Counted from the stretch's first letter, positions 46,816 through 56,997 are shown. The stretch: DNA of 64,000 nt from JANMGV01 sp037440405 (GCA_037440405.1 JBBIUE010000002.1:62001-126000); one strand, 5' to 3'. The notes: generated by a model not told the origin, from the letters alone. Program-made: numbers and translations.

Positions 46816-47336
46816 ATATAGAAGGGATTCGATCGGTTCTTCTGAATAGGAGGCATGGCCTACTGAACATGATGCTTGTGGCCCCTCGCAGATCGAACAC
46901 TAATGATGATGAGGATTGGTGTCCTTGATCAAGCGTCAGAACGAAAGATCCGAAGTGCTTGTCAAAATCAGGGGTTTGTTGTTTGAGCGGGCAAAGTTCT
47001 GTCACCACGCGATCGCGTCTGGGACTCCGGAGATAACCTTCTGGTGGTTCGGAATCATGCTTTCCAATAGTCCAGGGTTCGAACCTACGATGCAGACAAC
47101 CCTCCACCAATTGAAACGGCATTGTTCGCGTGACATGTTCAATCTCGGCACTGAAGCGATTCCATGCCTCCGTATTTCTGACTTTCGGCGCTGACAAGGT
47201 TGCCATCGTGCGATTGTCATTGATCAAGGTGAGTTGTGGATTTGAGCAGTGGCAACTGCGGACATTTAGTGCTATCGGGCTATTGAGACGATCGGTCATC
47301 ATGTGCTCGAACTCGCACGTGCTCGTCGAACCGGTG
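46816..47336. other. Intergenic downstream of the broken deacetylase gene
   Basis: 520 bp between convergent transcripts. Minus-strand open frames here look like random sequence. The palindrome GGTTCGAACC (47078-47087) resembles a tRNA T-arm, but no acceptor stem or other arms exist. No gene called. Confidence 0.5.
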
Positions 47337-47965
47337 TCAGCCGCGATTCGAAAACGAGAGTCGCTGGAAGGTGAATCCGCGCGAGCCAAGCTCCGCCAGG
47401 AGGCGCTTCAATAATCGAGCCGCGCGGTTTGCTGTCAGCTCGTTGTCGTGTAACAGAACGATGGAAGACGGCACAACCCAACGAACGAGATGTTGCACGA
47501 TGTCTTCGTCGGAACGATTGCAACGGAAATCTTGAGTGTTGACATCCCACATGACGATTGGTGACCATCGCGTGATCTGAATGGATTGCAGGGGCCCACG
47601 CCGACCGAAAGGAGGCCGAAAATATGCGGCTGAGAGTCCCAAACAATGTTTCTACTCAGACCGTCCCAGTCGAACATCCGCCTCATACGCTCGCACAGAT
47701 GCTTGCCATCCATTCCGATGGACGAAGCCATGGTTCCCAATCGCATTTCCGGCATCTCGAATCCGTCTCGCCAGTTCAGGATGTTTTCGATTTGCCGCCC
47801 CAGCAAGAAGATAGTAGCTCTCGCGTCATGCTCGACCAAGCAATCCAGAACCGATTCGGTCACTCCTGCCGTCGGACCATCGTCAAACGTCAGATAAATC
47901 GATGTTCCACCGCGAGGCCCTCTCCATGTCCAAAGCGGAAACATCCAATGAAGCCACCGCGGCAT
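47337..47965 (-). pseudogene. Polysaccharide deacetylase, frameshifted and stop-interrupted
   Basis: NodB-type chitin/peptidoglycan deacetylase remnant of about 208 codons. Frame 1 from ATG 47965 gives IYLTFDDGPTAGVTESVLDCL and ATIFLLGRQIENIL (motif 1 with the catalytic TFDDGP). Near 47774 the homologous sequence jumps frame to LARRIRDAGNAIGNHGFVH (motif 2), as if one C were lost from AACCTG. That second frame then meets TAG at 47652-47654, followed in the same frame by KHCLGLSAAYFRPPFGRRGP (motif 3), VMWDVNTQDF and IVLLHDNELTANRAARLL (motif 5). Two independent lesions argue for a real pseudogene rather than one sequencing error. It is the last gene of the malQ operon. Confidence 0.82.
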
Positions 47966-47997
47966 ACGAGCCTAATCAAAATCCGCCATGGATCCGA

Positions 47998-49389
47998 CTA
48001 ATCCAGTTTGATTTCGGATAGTGTCAACCAACCAGGAAGGTCTTGGTCTTGGGTGGCGTTCGCAAAACGGAGCGGCATTCCATTCGGCAATGGGCTCTTG
48101 ACCTGCAGCAGCAGAGAATACGTTCCGGACTCAAGACCAGTCAAGTCAAACCTTTCTTTCCATACATGAGGAGTGTCATCAGGTAAAATACCGGTTAACT
48201 TGCCACTCGCCGGAAACGATCGCACCGTTTCCCTGCGCTCATTCAACACTGCGTAATCTATTTTCCAATCATGGTAAAAAGGGGCAACGCCACGATTGAG
48301 GACCTCGACGAACACTTCTGCTCCATTTGCATTTCCTGATTTCACCGACACGCGGCGCACGTAAAATTCGTAACCCATGCCTCGAACTAGCTCGATAGCG
48401 CGTTGATAGCGATCGTCGCTGCTGGGTTTGCCGAACATTCCGGAATCCATCAGCCAAGTCACGTGCGTTTGCTTGACACATTCGCGAAAGTCTTGGACCT
48501 GAGGATTGCCTGGCTCTTCGTCAAAGACGATCCCCCAGGCTTCCGGACGAATTTCACCTCCAATGGGATGTTTTTTCCACTTTTCGACTGCTTTCCGCCC
48601 CGCTGATTCTAAAGCTGGCATGTAATACCAATTGTCCTCTTTGCGGCCCGTGTCCAACGTCGCCCACGCGAATGAGTCGTCATGATATCCGAACGGGCGT
48701 GCGTCGTTCGGAGCTTTTCCCCAGGTATCTTTCCCCGCAGGATAGCGAAGAAGGACCGGCGTCTTCTTGAAAGCTTCCTGATAAGCGTCCATGACTTCGC
48801 TTTGCACTTGCTTCGAAGCGAACAATTCTGTTCGCGGATAGGTGTGCCATTCTCCCCAAGTTCCGAGCAAGCCCGCAGTGATGTAGCCAAGCCGTGGATC
48901 GCCGTCATAACGTTGACCAAATGCTCGGATGAAATTTTTCAGTGCGCGGCGGAGCTTGGGACTTTCGTAATCAGGAGTCTCGACCTCCGTCGGCGGTAAG
49001 GGTTGCGTATTCGTGTTGACATAGCGGTGAATGAGAAGTCCATCATCGCGCAGAAACTGGGGAATGGCGTTTAGCTTCCCAGGATATTCGAGGTAAACGC
49101 GAACTACCGCTTGGTGGCCCCTACTCGCGATATCATCGAGCAAGCGATCCAACGGTTGCCAGTCAAAATGCTCATATCCCCTCATGAGCTCCGCGAGGGC
49201 CACATAGTTGAATTCCATCGAGTGCGGAAATCGATCTCTCCGGTCACCCGCGTACGGAACCAATCCTTTAAGCGGATTATCGGGCGGGGCCGGTGAATAA
49301 GCCAATTGCGTGACCTGTTGGCTACAGACAGACTGCGGCAGGAAAGCAATCAATGATAAAACTACGAGACGTACGAGAATCGACCCCAT
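47998..49389 (-). CDS. Secreted DUF4832-type, glycoside-hydrolase-like protein
   Basis: 463 aa with a signal peptide (MGSILVRLVVLSLIAFLPQSVCSQ). The N-terminal region (NPLKGLVPYAGD, MEFNYVALAELM, VVRVYLEYPGK, GYITAGLLGTWGEWHTYP) has the look of a TIM-barrel glycosidase fold. The C-terminal half (SDDRYQRAIELVRGMGYEF, VEVLNRGVAPFYHDWKI, LESGTYSLLLQVKSPL) matches the DUF4832 style, a beta-sandwich. No activity is established. It lies 49 bp after malQ and 32 bp before the deacetylase remnant, so a role in glycan processing is likely by context. Confidence 0.7.
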   Translation of the reverse strand: MGSILVRLVVLSLIAFLPQSVCSQQVTQLAYSPAPPDNPLKGLVPYAGDRRDRFPHSMEFNYVALAELMRGYEHFDWQPLDRLLDDIASRGHQAVVRVYLEYPGKLNAIPQFLRDDGLLIHRYVNTNTQPLPPTEVETPDYESPKLRRALKNFIRAFGQRYDGDPRLGYITAGLLGTWGEWHTYPRTELFASKQVQSEVMDAYQEAFKKTPVLLRYPAGKDTWGKAPNDARPFGYHDDSFAWATLDTGRKEDNWYYMPALESAGRKAVEKWKKHPIGGEIRPEAWGIVFDEEPGNPQVQDFRECVKQTHVTWLMDSGMFGKPSSDDRYQRAIELVRGMGYEFYVRRVSVKSGNANGAEVFVEVLNRGVAPFYHDWKIDYAVLNERRETVRSFPASGKLTGILPDDTPHVWKERFDLTGLESGTYSLLLQVKSPLPNGMPLRFANATQDQDLPGWLTLSEIKLD

Positions 49390-49438
49390 CTGGCAACTCC
49401 GTTGACTGACGCAAGCACAACGAAGCCGCCTCGCTCCA

Positions 49439-51076
49439 CTAGCGATCGAATAAACGCGCGAGTTTTTCCAGTCGTTGTGCTAAACCCGCCTCAGTATAGC
49501 CAGCTTGCAATCGCCAAGTCCAGTTGTTGCCGAGAGTCGAAGGTTGGTTCATCCTCGCCTCGTTCCCTAATCCCAGAATATCTTGCATCGGAATGATGCA
49601 AAGTCGAGCGCAAGAACCCATGGCGACACGGATGAGTGCCCAATGGATCTCCGCTGGTTCGGAAGCAATGTATTCCCGGACTCTGGCTTGCACTTTGCCG
49701 GAGAGAGCCCCGTACCACCCCACGGTTGTGTCGTTGTCGTGGGTGCCGGTGTAGACCACGCAATTTGGAATAAAGTTGTGAGGTAGATATTGTCGGCATG
49801 CGCCTTCTTCGCAGTCGAAGGCGAACTGAAGTACTTTCATACCCGGAAAACGATTCTCATCTCGGAGGCGATCCACCTCAGGAGTAATGTGTCCCAAGTC
49901 TTCGGCGATGAGGGGGAGGTTGCCTAAACGCCGTCGAACCTCTTGAAACATCTCGTTTCCGGGCACAGTCACCCACTCGCCGAATTCGGCTGTCGTGTGA
50001 TCGGCTGGAATCGTCCAGCATGCTTCAAAACCACGGAAATGATCGACGCGAATGATGTCGCACATCTCTTGCATTCGGCGGAATCGGTTCACCCACCAAC
50101 GGAATCCATCTTGCTTCATCGCGTCCCAGTCGTAGAGAGGATTTCCCCAACGCTGACCGGTCGGGGAAAAGCCGTCCTTGGGAACCCCAGCGACAACCCT
50201 AGGATTGCCTTGTTCATCCAATAGAAAGTATTCCGGTGAAGACCAAACGTCGGCACTGTCCTGGGCTACAAAGATCGGCAGGTCTCCGATGATTTGAATA
50301 CCCCGAGCATTTGCATAACGCTTCAGAGCCATCCACTGCTCTGCGAAAAAGTACTGCGTGACTTTCTCGATCTGGATGCTTTCCCAGCAATCTCGTTGCC
50401 AACGCTTCAATGCTTCTGGTTCGCGCCGCGCGATGTCCTTGTCCCAATAGACGTTCCACTGCGAGTTGGACGCTACCTCCCGAACCGCCTGCGCATCGAA
50501 ATGGGATTTGATAGCCGTGAAGCTTGCATAGTCATCCAACCATGATGACTGCTCTCGGCAAAAGGTCTCGAATTTGTTCAAATCATCTCTCGAGGCAGTT
50601 GCCAGGAACCGACGTGCCGCAGTTTGAAGCAAGGGACGTTTCCACTGCCATACTCCGCCGAAATCGATTCGTCCCGATTCAAACTTGGGGTAGTGCTCGT
50701 ACCAGTCTGAATCGATCCAACCTGCCTCGGCAAGCATCTCCAAACTAATGAGGTACGAATTTCCAGCAAAACTCGAATAGGTGGAATAGGGCGAATCACC
50801 GTAACCTGTCGGACCGAGTGGGAGAATCTGCCAGCGGCTCATTCCTGCGCTGACGAGAAAATCCACAAACTGATAGGCTGCCTTGCCGAAATCACCGATC
50901 CCATCACGTCCTGGCAGCGAGGTCGGATGAAGGAGGATTCCAGCGGCTCGCTCTGTCAATACGTCGGGGATCGCTTTTTGATGGATGGCAGAGTTTGGAG
51001 AAGGATTTGGCATCTTGGTTATTTGAGTCGAACCATAATCCAAATCGAATATGCAATCAAGCTGAATTTCTGACAT
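49439..51076 (-). CDS. malQ: 4-alpha-glucanotransferase (amylomaltase, GH77)
   Basis: Transfers alpha-1,4-glucan segments between maltodextrins; a cytosolic glycogen/maltodextrin enzyme. 545 aa. GH77 landmarks: AAGILLHPTSLPGRDGIGDFG, QILPLGPTGYGDSPYSTYSS, the nucleophile Asp in IIRVDHFRGFEACW, the acid/base Glu in LIAEDLG, and the stabiliser Asp in YTGTHDNDTTVGW. ATG 51076 has AGGA 8 nt upstream; ATG 51013 is an alternative. First gene of the operon leading into the DUF4832 protein and the broken deacetylase. Confidence 0.96.
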   Translation of the reverse strand: MSEIQLDCIFDLDYGSTQITKMPNPSPNSAIHQKAIPDVLTERAAGILLHPTSLPGRDGIGDFGKAAYQFVDFLVSAGMSRWQILPLGPTGYGDSPYSTYSSFAGNSYLISLEMLAEAGWIDSDWYEHYPKFESGRIDFGGVWQWKRPLLQTAARRFLATASRDDLNKFETFCREQSSWLDDYASFTAIKSHFDAQAVREVASNSQWNVYWDKDIARREPEALKRWQRDCWESIQIEKVTQYFFAEQWMALKRYANARGIQIIGDLPIFVAQDSADVWSSPEYFLLDEQGNPRVVAGVPKDGFSPTGQRWGNPLYDWDAMKQDGFRWWVNRFRRMQEMCDIIRVDHFRGFEACWTIPADHTTAEFGEWVTVPGNEMFQEVRRRLGNLPLIAEDLGHITPEVDRLRDENRFPGMKVLQFAFDCEEGACRQYLPHNFIPNCVVYTGTHDNDTTVGWYGALSGKVQARVREYIASEPAEIHWALIRVAMGSCARLCIIPMQDILGLGNEARMNQPSTLGNNWTWRLQAGYTEAGLAQRLEKLARLFDR

Positions 51077-51190
51077 AGGTGAGTCCTATCGCAAGCTAGT
51101 CATTCGAGTTTCCCGCTGAAAGTTAGCTTACGATTTGAGCCGCTCAAGAAATTCTTCGATCAATCAGTAACTCGATCGGCAAAGTTTGAA

Positions 51191-51715
51191 TTACTGGTCG
51201 TCGATCGCAGCTCCCGATGGGACTTGAAACCGCACGTAGGCGAACGCCGTGGCGGCGAAAATGACCAACAAATACAACGACATGATCGTGAAAAAGGCGA
51301 CGTTGTTGAGCCCTCCTCCGTCGCGGTTCGCCAGATATACCAGCCAAAACATGGCTATCAGGAACAAACCGGTGGCGGAACTGATCCACACCATCCACTG
51401 CTCGAACCATTGAAGTGTCGTCCGACGCCGTTCGGGTGTGAGCCAGTACTCTTTGTGCGGAACATTGATGAGCGAATTCGGCAGGATGCGAGTGATCCAG
51501 CTCAAGAGAACCATGAAAACTGGTAAGCCCAAATTCGTTGCCAACATCGTGACGACAAATGTGTCCCGATTCATCCCACCATTCGGTTTGCCGTTGAAAT
51601 CAAAATGCGACGCAACACGTTCGGGTAACAGAGGGCGTAGCACAAAACACTGAACGACTCCCAGCACGAGGACTGTCCCCAACACGATGTACGAAAGCTC
51701 TCGCCAGCCAAACAT
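51191..51715 (-). CDS. DUF1648-domain membrane protein
   Basis: 174 aa with four hydrophobic segments. The DUF1648 signature LPERVASHFDFNGKPNGGM follows the first membrane helix. Related domains occur in SdpI-type immunity/transport proteins, but the role of stand-alone forms is unknown. ATG 51715 has GAGG 6 nt upstream; a GTG at 51736 is less likely. The gap to malQ is 114 bp on the same strand, so co-transcription is possible but not clear. Confidence 0.75.
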   Translation of the reverse strand: MFGWRELSYIVLGTVLVLGVVQCFVLRPLLPERVASHFDFNGKPNGGMNRDTFVVTMLATNLGLPVFMVLLSWITRILPNSLINVPHKEYWLTPERRRTTLQWFEQWMVWISSATGLFLIAMFWLVYLANRDGGGLNNVAFFTIMSLYLLVIFAATAFAYVRFQVPSGAAIDDQ

Positions 51716-51940
51716 GCTCGACCTCAACGTCTGCACTTTTGATAGTCTTCGGACTAAACCTTAGGAGCACTTATTATAGGCTCGAATCGGAATCCGTTGG
51801 CCCCTATTTGAGGCAGTTTTTTTTCGCGGACTTGAAGTTTGCATGGAAGATTTGCGATTTCCTTTTCTGAGCGCCAAAGTCTGGAACATGGATTGCCGAA
51901 GCCCTAAAATGAACCAAGCAATTGAATGAGGGCGGACCAC

Positions 51941-53242
51941 ATGCTTTCACGACGACTCGCAGGGGCACGACGACTGCCAGTTTATCTTTGGGCAATTTGG
52001 CTTATCTTGTTGCCATGGGATGGCGTCTTGAGAGGCCAGGAGACCGATGCTAGTGGGCAATTCAATGACAAAACCACAACCCCCGATCAAGATCGGAATG
52101 TTCCAAGGGATGGGGCTCATGGTGAGTCTCCCGACTCGCAGTATGAATTCGAAGGCCTGCCGACAGCGATATTTGCTGGAGGATGCTTTTGGACCATGGA
52201 AGTGGAATTTGAAAAACTGCCTGGAGTTGTTGATGTTGTGTCCGGTTATGCTGGAGGCAAATCAAAGTCGCCGACCTATCAAACCTACGCCTCCAAGGGG
52301 CATCGAGAGGTTGTTTGGGTAAGATACGATCCGACAAGAATTTCGTACCAAGGGCTTGTCGAGTTCTTCCTCAAACGAATTGATCCGCATGACTTGACTG
52401 GCTCATTTATCGATCGTGGTAGGCAGTATGGACCTGCCATCTTCGTCTCGAACGAAGAGGAAAGGACGGCGGTTCAGAACGTCTTCGAAGCCATCGATCG
52501 AGCTCGCGTGTTTCGCCGAGTACTTCGTGTTCCCGTTGTGGAGCGTTCGGAGTTTTGGCCCGCAGAAGACTATCATCAAGATTTTGCTCGCAGAAATCCA
52601 CATGAGTACGCCTCCTATCGCTCTCGATGTGGTCGAGATGATTTCATCGCGAAGATTTGGGGGGCGGAAGCGTTTCGCCTGTCTCTACCAGGATCGCTTC
52701 CGGCCTCAACTGAATCGGCCGTTGCAGGCTCGTCCGGAGAGCAGAAATCCGAAAGCGGCACGGACAACCTCCAGCGACTTGCGCCATGGTTCGAGTTTGA
52801 GAAGCCATGCCGTGCTGAGCTTAAGCGAAAGTTAACTCGGCTTCAGTTTCAAGTCACTCAGGAGAATCACACCGAGCTTCCGTTCAACAACAAATACTGG
52901 AAGAATCACGAGCGAGGCATCTATGTCGATATCGTGTCGGGCGAGCCTCTGTTCTTGTCAACCGCGAAGTTTAATTCAGGAACGGGCTGGCCATCATTTG
53001 TTCGGCCAGTCGATGAGAAGCTGATCGTCTATCGCATGGACTATTCCGAATATCCTCCACGAGTCGAAGTTCGTTCGAAGTGCGGAGATTCCCATCTCGG
53101 CCACGTCTTTGGTGACGGTCCACTCCACGCTGGTGGAAGACGCTTCTGCATCAATTCTGCAGCACTTCGATTTATTCCCATCGCGAAGATGAGCGAAGAA
53201 GGGTACGGAGCCTTTCTCAATGATCTCGGAGAGTCACCGTAG
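51941..53242 (+). CDS. msrAB: Exported fused methionine sulfoxide reductase MsrA-MsrB
   Basis: Repairs oxidised methionine in extracytoplasmic proteins. 433 aa from ATG 51941, with a hydrophobic N-terminal export segment (LPVYLWAIWLILLPWDGVL). The MsrA domain (about 70-230) has the catalytic Cys in AGGCFWTMEVEF, SGYAGG and DYHQDF. The MsrB domain (about 290-425) has FNSGTGWPSF, GDSHLGHVF and the catalytic Cys in RRFCINSAALRFIP. The paired CxxC motifs that bind zinc in many MsrB proteins are absent; a single Cys in SKCGDSHLGH may be the resolving residue. An alternative ATG lies at 51926. Divergent from the DUF1648 gene. Confidence 0.93.
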   Translation: MLSRRLAGARRLPVYLWAIWLILLPWDGVLRGQETDASGQFNDKTTTPDQDRNVPRDGAHGESPDSQYEFEGLPTAIFAGGCFWTMEVEFEKLPGVVDVVSGYAGGKSKSPTYQTYASKGHREVVWVRYDPTRISYQGLVEFFLKRIDPHDLTGSFIDRGRQYGPAIFVSNEEERTAVQNVFEAIDRARVFRRVLRVPVVERSEFWPAEDYHQDFARRNPHEYASYRSRCGRDDFIAKIWGAEAFRLSLPGSLPASTESAVAGSSGEQKSESGTDNLQRLAPWFEFEKPCRAELKRKLTRLQFQVTQENHTELPFNNKYWKNHERGIYVDIVSGEPLFLSTAKFNSGTGWPSFVRPVDEKLIVYRMDYSEYPPRVEVRSKCGDSHLGHVFGDGPLHAGGRRFCINSAALRFIPIAKMSEEGYGAFLNDLGESP

Positions 53243-53683
53243 AAATTGTCGGTAAGTAACTTTCGAATTTCAGGCGTAACGGTGTAAGCCGTACCGTATC
53301 CAATATCGGAATGCCCTCGAACTTCCGCTAAAATCGATTTGGGGAAGTTATTCTGCGAATGGTGAAGAAGAGTGGAGAACCTATCCCCGAGCGTCTTCCC
53401 ATTGGTGCCACCTCGTCGTCGGTCACGATCCATGCGTGATGGAGAGGGATGCGGGACAAAATAGTCTGTGATGCCCCCCTGGAACAAGTTGTTTCCCATG
53501 TGGTAACCTTGAGCAATTTTATTTTCAGCTCTAGCCCAAGATTCTAGTGCTTTGTCAGGGTTTGATGGGTTCGTTGCCGCCTCGGCAAGAGCTTGAAAAC
53601 TCCACGGTCCGACGACAACAGCACTCAGAACGTTCCGCTAGAAGAATGTTCGAACGACTTCAACCAAATCAAAGCGATCTCAA
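53243..53683. other. Intergenic before carB
   Basis: 440 bp upstream of carB, including its promoter by position. A minus-strand frame is open through much of it and into the msrB part but has no good start or recognisable domain. No gene called. Confidence 0.5.
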
Positions 53684-56600
53684 GTGCCCAAACGAACTGA
53701 TATACGAAAAATACTACTGATCGGATCCGGCCCGATTGTCATCGGCCAGGCTTGTGAATTCGATTACTCTGGAACGCAGGCTTGTAAAGCGCTGCGAGAG
53801 GAAGGCTATGAAGTTGTCTTGGTGAACAGCAACCCGGCCACGATTATGACCGACCCCAATACGGCGGATCGAACCTATATCGAACCGCTAACGTGGGAGT
53901 TCGTTGCGAAGGTTATCGAGAAGGAGCGCCCGGACGCGATTCTTCCGACGCTGGGGGGACAAACCGGTTTGAATATCGGCATGGACTTGCACCGCCATGG
54001 AGTGCTTGAGAAATTTGGCGTTGAAATGATTGGAGCCAAACCTGAAGTCATTGCTAAAGCAGAAGAGCGGGATCTATTCAAGAGAGCGATGGAAAAGATA
54101 GGCCTGGAGGTCTGTCGGGGCGAAGTCGTTCATTCGCTGGAAGAGGCGCGGGATGTGCTTGGCCGAATTGGACTCCCTTGCGTTGTGCGTCCCAGCTTTA
54201 CCTTGGGGGGCAGCGGTTCCGCCATCGCTTACAACCGCGATGAATTCGATAGCCTAGTCTACAACGGCCTCATCCAGAGCCCGATTCGCGAGGTCTTGAT
54301 CGAGGAGTCGATCATTGGCTGGAAAGAGTACGAGATGGAAGTGATGCGCGACATGGACGATAACGTCGTCATCATTTGTTCGATCGAGAACTTCGATCCG
54401 ATGGGAGTTCACACCGGTGACTCCATCACGGTGGCTCCAGCCCAAACGTTGACCGACAAAGAGTATCAGCGGATGCGCGACGCATCTCTTGCTGTCATCC
54501 GCGAGATTGGGGTCGAAACGGGAGGTTCGAACATCCAGTTCGCCATTCACCCCAAGACCGGCCGTATGATTGTCATCGAGATGAACCCCCGAGTCAGCCG
54601 AAGCAGTGCCCTAGCCAGCAAAGCCACCGGTTTTCCAATCGCCAAGATCGCAGCAAAGTTGGCGGTCGGTTTTCGATTGTGGGAGTTGCCAAACGACATC
54701 ACGAGGAAGACCAAAGCTTGCTTTGAGCCGACTATCGATTACGTCGTGACGAAAATACCTCGATTTGCCTTCGAAAAGTTTCCGGAAGCCGATCCAACAC
54801 TGACCACGCAAATGAAAAGTGTTGGTGAAACGATGGCCATCGGTCGAACTTTCAAGGAGTCGTTCCAAAAGGCCCTTCGCGGTTTGGAAGTGGGAGCTTT
54901 CGGGCTGGGGTGTGACGGCAAGGACCTGTGGTACACGGAATCGCGGCCAACGGAAGAAGACATTCGCGCGAAGTTATCTAAACCGAATGCGGAACGTGTT
55001 TGGCACATTCGCTACGCCATGAAAGCTGGATTCAGCCAGGATGAAATCTATGATTTGACCCACATCGATCCATGGTTTCTTGACCAACTCAAGCAAATCG
55101 TGGAGTTTGAAGACGAGTTGCGAGCGATCGGAACGCTGGATGCGATGGATGTCGCGACGATGAGACTCGCCAAGAGCTATGGTTTTTCCGATCGGCAACT
55201 AGCCACCATCTTTCACTGCGGAGAAATGGAAGTTCGCTCGTGGCGCATCGAACGGAACATTCGAGCAACCTTTAAGGCCGTCGACACTTGTGCGGCCGAG
55301 TTCGAAGCCTACACCCCTTACTTCTACAGCACTTACGAAACGGAGGATGAAACTCCGCTCAAAACACCCGGAAAGCGACGCATTATTATCTTGGGTGGCG
55401 GCCCCAACCGGATTGGTCAGGGAATCGAGTTCGATTACTGTTGTTGTCACGCAAGCTATGCTTTGCGAGAACTCGGAATCGAGTCGATCATGGTCAACAG
55501 CAATCCCGAAACGGTGAGTACGGACTACGACACGAGCGATCTACTCTTCTTCGAACCATTAACGACGGAAGACGTTCTGAATATTTGCGACCGAACTGAT
55601 CCCGACGGTGTGATCGTGCAATTCGGAGGTCAAACGCCATTGAATCTTGCGAGAGCGTTGGCTTCGGCAGGGGCTCCAATCATCGGCACGTCCGTTGACA
55701 CGATTGAGGCGGCTGAAGATCGCGAGAAATTTCAAAAGCTGCTGAGTGATCTCGGTTTGCATCAGCCTGCAAACGGTATCGCTCGTAATTTGCAACAGGC
55801 CCGTGTCGAAGCTCAGAAAGTGGGCTTCCCATCACTGGTTCGCCCCAGTTTTGTACTGGGGGGTAGAGCGATGGAAATCTGCTACGACCAAACGCAATTT
55901 GATCGCTATGTTGCGGAAGCATTTGTGGTCGCCCAAGGCCAACCAGTGCTCATCGATCGATTCCTGGAAGATGCGACGGAAGTTGACGTCGATGCCATCA
56001 GCGACGGACTGGATGTGGTGATCATGGGGATCATGGAGCACATCGAGGAAGCGGGCGTCCATTCAGGCGATTCCGCTTGTGTCATTCCACCATTCTCATT
56101 AACTCCGCAGGTAATGAACGAAATCCGTGCGGCGACCAAAGCCATGGCGAAACGTCTTCGCGTCGTTGGGTTAATGAATGTCCAGTTTGCGGTGAAGACC
56201 GAAGATGGAATCCCCAAGGTCTACGTGCTGGAAGTCAACCCGCGCGCTAGTCGTACCGTCCCCTTTGTCGCAAAAGCAACGGGCGTTCCTGTCGCGAAAC
56301 TGGCCGCGAAGGTCATGGCCGGATATTCGCTGGCGGAGCTAATGGTCTTTGATGAACCGATGCCACGGCATGTATCAGTAAAAGAAAGCGTTTTCCCTTT
56401 TCGTAAATTCGCAGGCGTCGATATCGCCTTAGGTCCCGAGATGAAAAGCACCGGAGAAGTGATGGGAATTAGCGAGACTTTGCCCATCGCTTTCGCCAAA
56501 AGCCAAATCGCCGCTGGAGTCCTATTGCCGAAATCAGGCAATATCTTCCTCAGCATTGCTGCCCGTCAGCGCAGCGAAGTTGCTCCCCTCGCGAAACAGC

Positions 56601-56965
56601 TCCATGAATTAGGATTTCAGCTTCTCGCGACGTCCGGAACCGCTGCCGAAATCGAGCGAGCAGGAATCCCAGTCACTCGTGTGAAAAAGCTTGCTGAGGG
56701 AAACCCAAACCTGATCGACTACTTGAAAAATGAAGCGGTTTCGTTGATTATCAACACTCCCAGTGGAAAGGGAGCCCGAACGGATGAAGGCAAGATTCGC
56801 GCTGCTGCTGTTCAAGCTGGCGTGTCCTGCATCACGACCCTTGACGGAGGTTATGCCTGCGCCGAAGCCATGAGAGCGCTTCGAGAACACGATGTCACCG
56901 TGATGTCGCTTCAAGAGCGATTTAATGACGCCAATGTCGCATTAGGTGTTGAAGTCGGCGGATAG
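53684..56965 (+). CDS. carB: Carbamoyl-phosphate synthase large subunit
   Basis: Makes carbamoyl phosphate from bicarbonate, ATP and glutamine-derived ammonia for arginine and pyrimidine synthesis. 1093 aa, the normal length, GTG start. Two ATP-grasp halves: the first opens ILLIGSGPIVIGQACEFDYSG with TLGGQTGLN and EMNPRVSRSSALASKATG; the second opens IIILGGGPNRIGQGIEFDY with FGGQTPLN and EVNPRASRTVPFVAKATG. The C-terminal 140 residues form the MGS-like allosteric domain (LGFQLLATSGTAAEIERAG, SLIINTPSGKGARTDEGKIR). carA is not adjacent in this window. Confidence 0.98.
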   Translation: MPKRTDIRKILLIGSGPIVIGQACEFDYSGTQACKALREEGYEVVLVNSNPATIMTDPNTADRTYIEPLTWEFVAKVIEKERPDAILPTLGGQTGLNIGMDLHRHGVLEKFGVEMIGAKPEVIAKAEERDLFKRAMEKIGLEVCRGEVVHSLEEARDVLGRIGLPCVVRPSFTLGGSGSAIAYNRDEFDSLVYNGLIQSPIREVLIEESIIGWKEYEMEVMRDMDDNVVIICSIENFDPMGVHTGDSITVAPAQTLTDKEYQRMRDASLAVIREIGVETGGSNIQFAIHPKTGRMIVIEMNPRVSRSSALASKATGFPIAKIAAKLAVGFRLWELPNDITRKTKACFEPTIDYVVTKIPRFAFEKFPEADPTLTTQMKSVGETMAIGRTFKESFQKALRGLEVGAFGLGCDGKDLWYTESRPTEEDIRAKLSKPNAERVWHIRYAMKAGFSQDEIYDLTHIDPWFLDQLKQIVEFEDELRAIGTLDAMDVATMRLAKSYGFSDRQLATIFHCGEMEVRSWRIERNIRATFKAVDTCAAEFEAYTPYFYSTYETEDETPLKTPGKRRIIILGGGPNRIGQGIEFDYCCCHASYALRELGIESIMVNSNPETVSTDYDTSDLLFFEPLTTEDVLNICDRTDPDGVIVQFGGQTPLNLARALASAGAPIIGTSVDTIEAAEDREKFQKLLSDLGLHQPANGIARNLQQARVEAQKVGFPSLVRPSFVLGGRAMEICYDQTQFDRYVAEAFVVAQGQPVLIDRFLEDATEVDVDAISDGLDVVIMGIMEHIEEAGVHSGDSACVIPPFSLTPQVMNEIRAATKAMAKRLRVVGLMNVQFAVKTEDGIPKVYVLEVNPRASRTVPFVAKATGVPVAKLAAKVMAGYSLAELMVFDEPMPRHVSVKESVFPFRKFAGVDIALGPEMKSTGEVMGISETLPIAFAKSQIAAGVLLPKSGNIFLSIAARQRSEVAPLAKQLHELGFQLLATSGTAAEIERAGIPVTRVKKLAEGNPNLIDYLKNEAVSLIINTPSGKGARTDEGKIRAAAVQAGVSCITTLDGGYACAEAMRALREHDVTVMSLQERFNDANVALGVEVGG

Positions 56966-56997
56966 TATCAAAGGCATGTTATTGGACGAGCAGGTCC

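Noticed and set aside
47070..47095. tRNA T-arm-like GGTTCGAACC
   Set aside because: Flanking bases do not form a 5-bp T-stem and no acceptor, D or anticodon arm is present.
46763..47389. 208-codon minus-strand frame downstream of the deacetylase remnant
   Set aside because: It overlaps both neighbours in other frames and its translation has no family features.
53041..53640. Minus-strand open frame antisense to the msrB end and the carB upstream region
   Set aside because: The only ATG lies mid-frame at 53499, much of it is antisense to msrB, and I recognise no domain. Part of it reads protein-like, so a decayed gene cannot be excluded.
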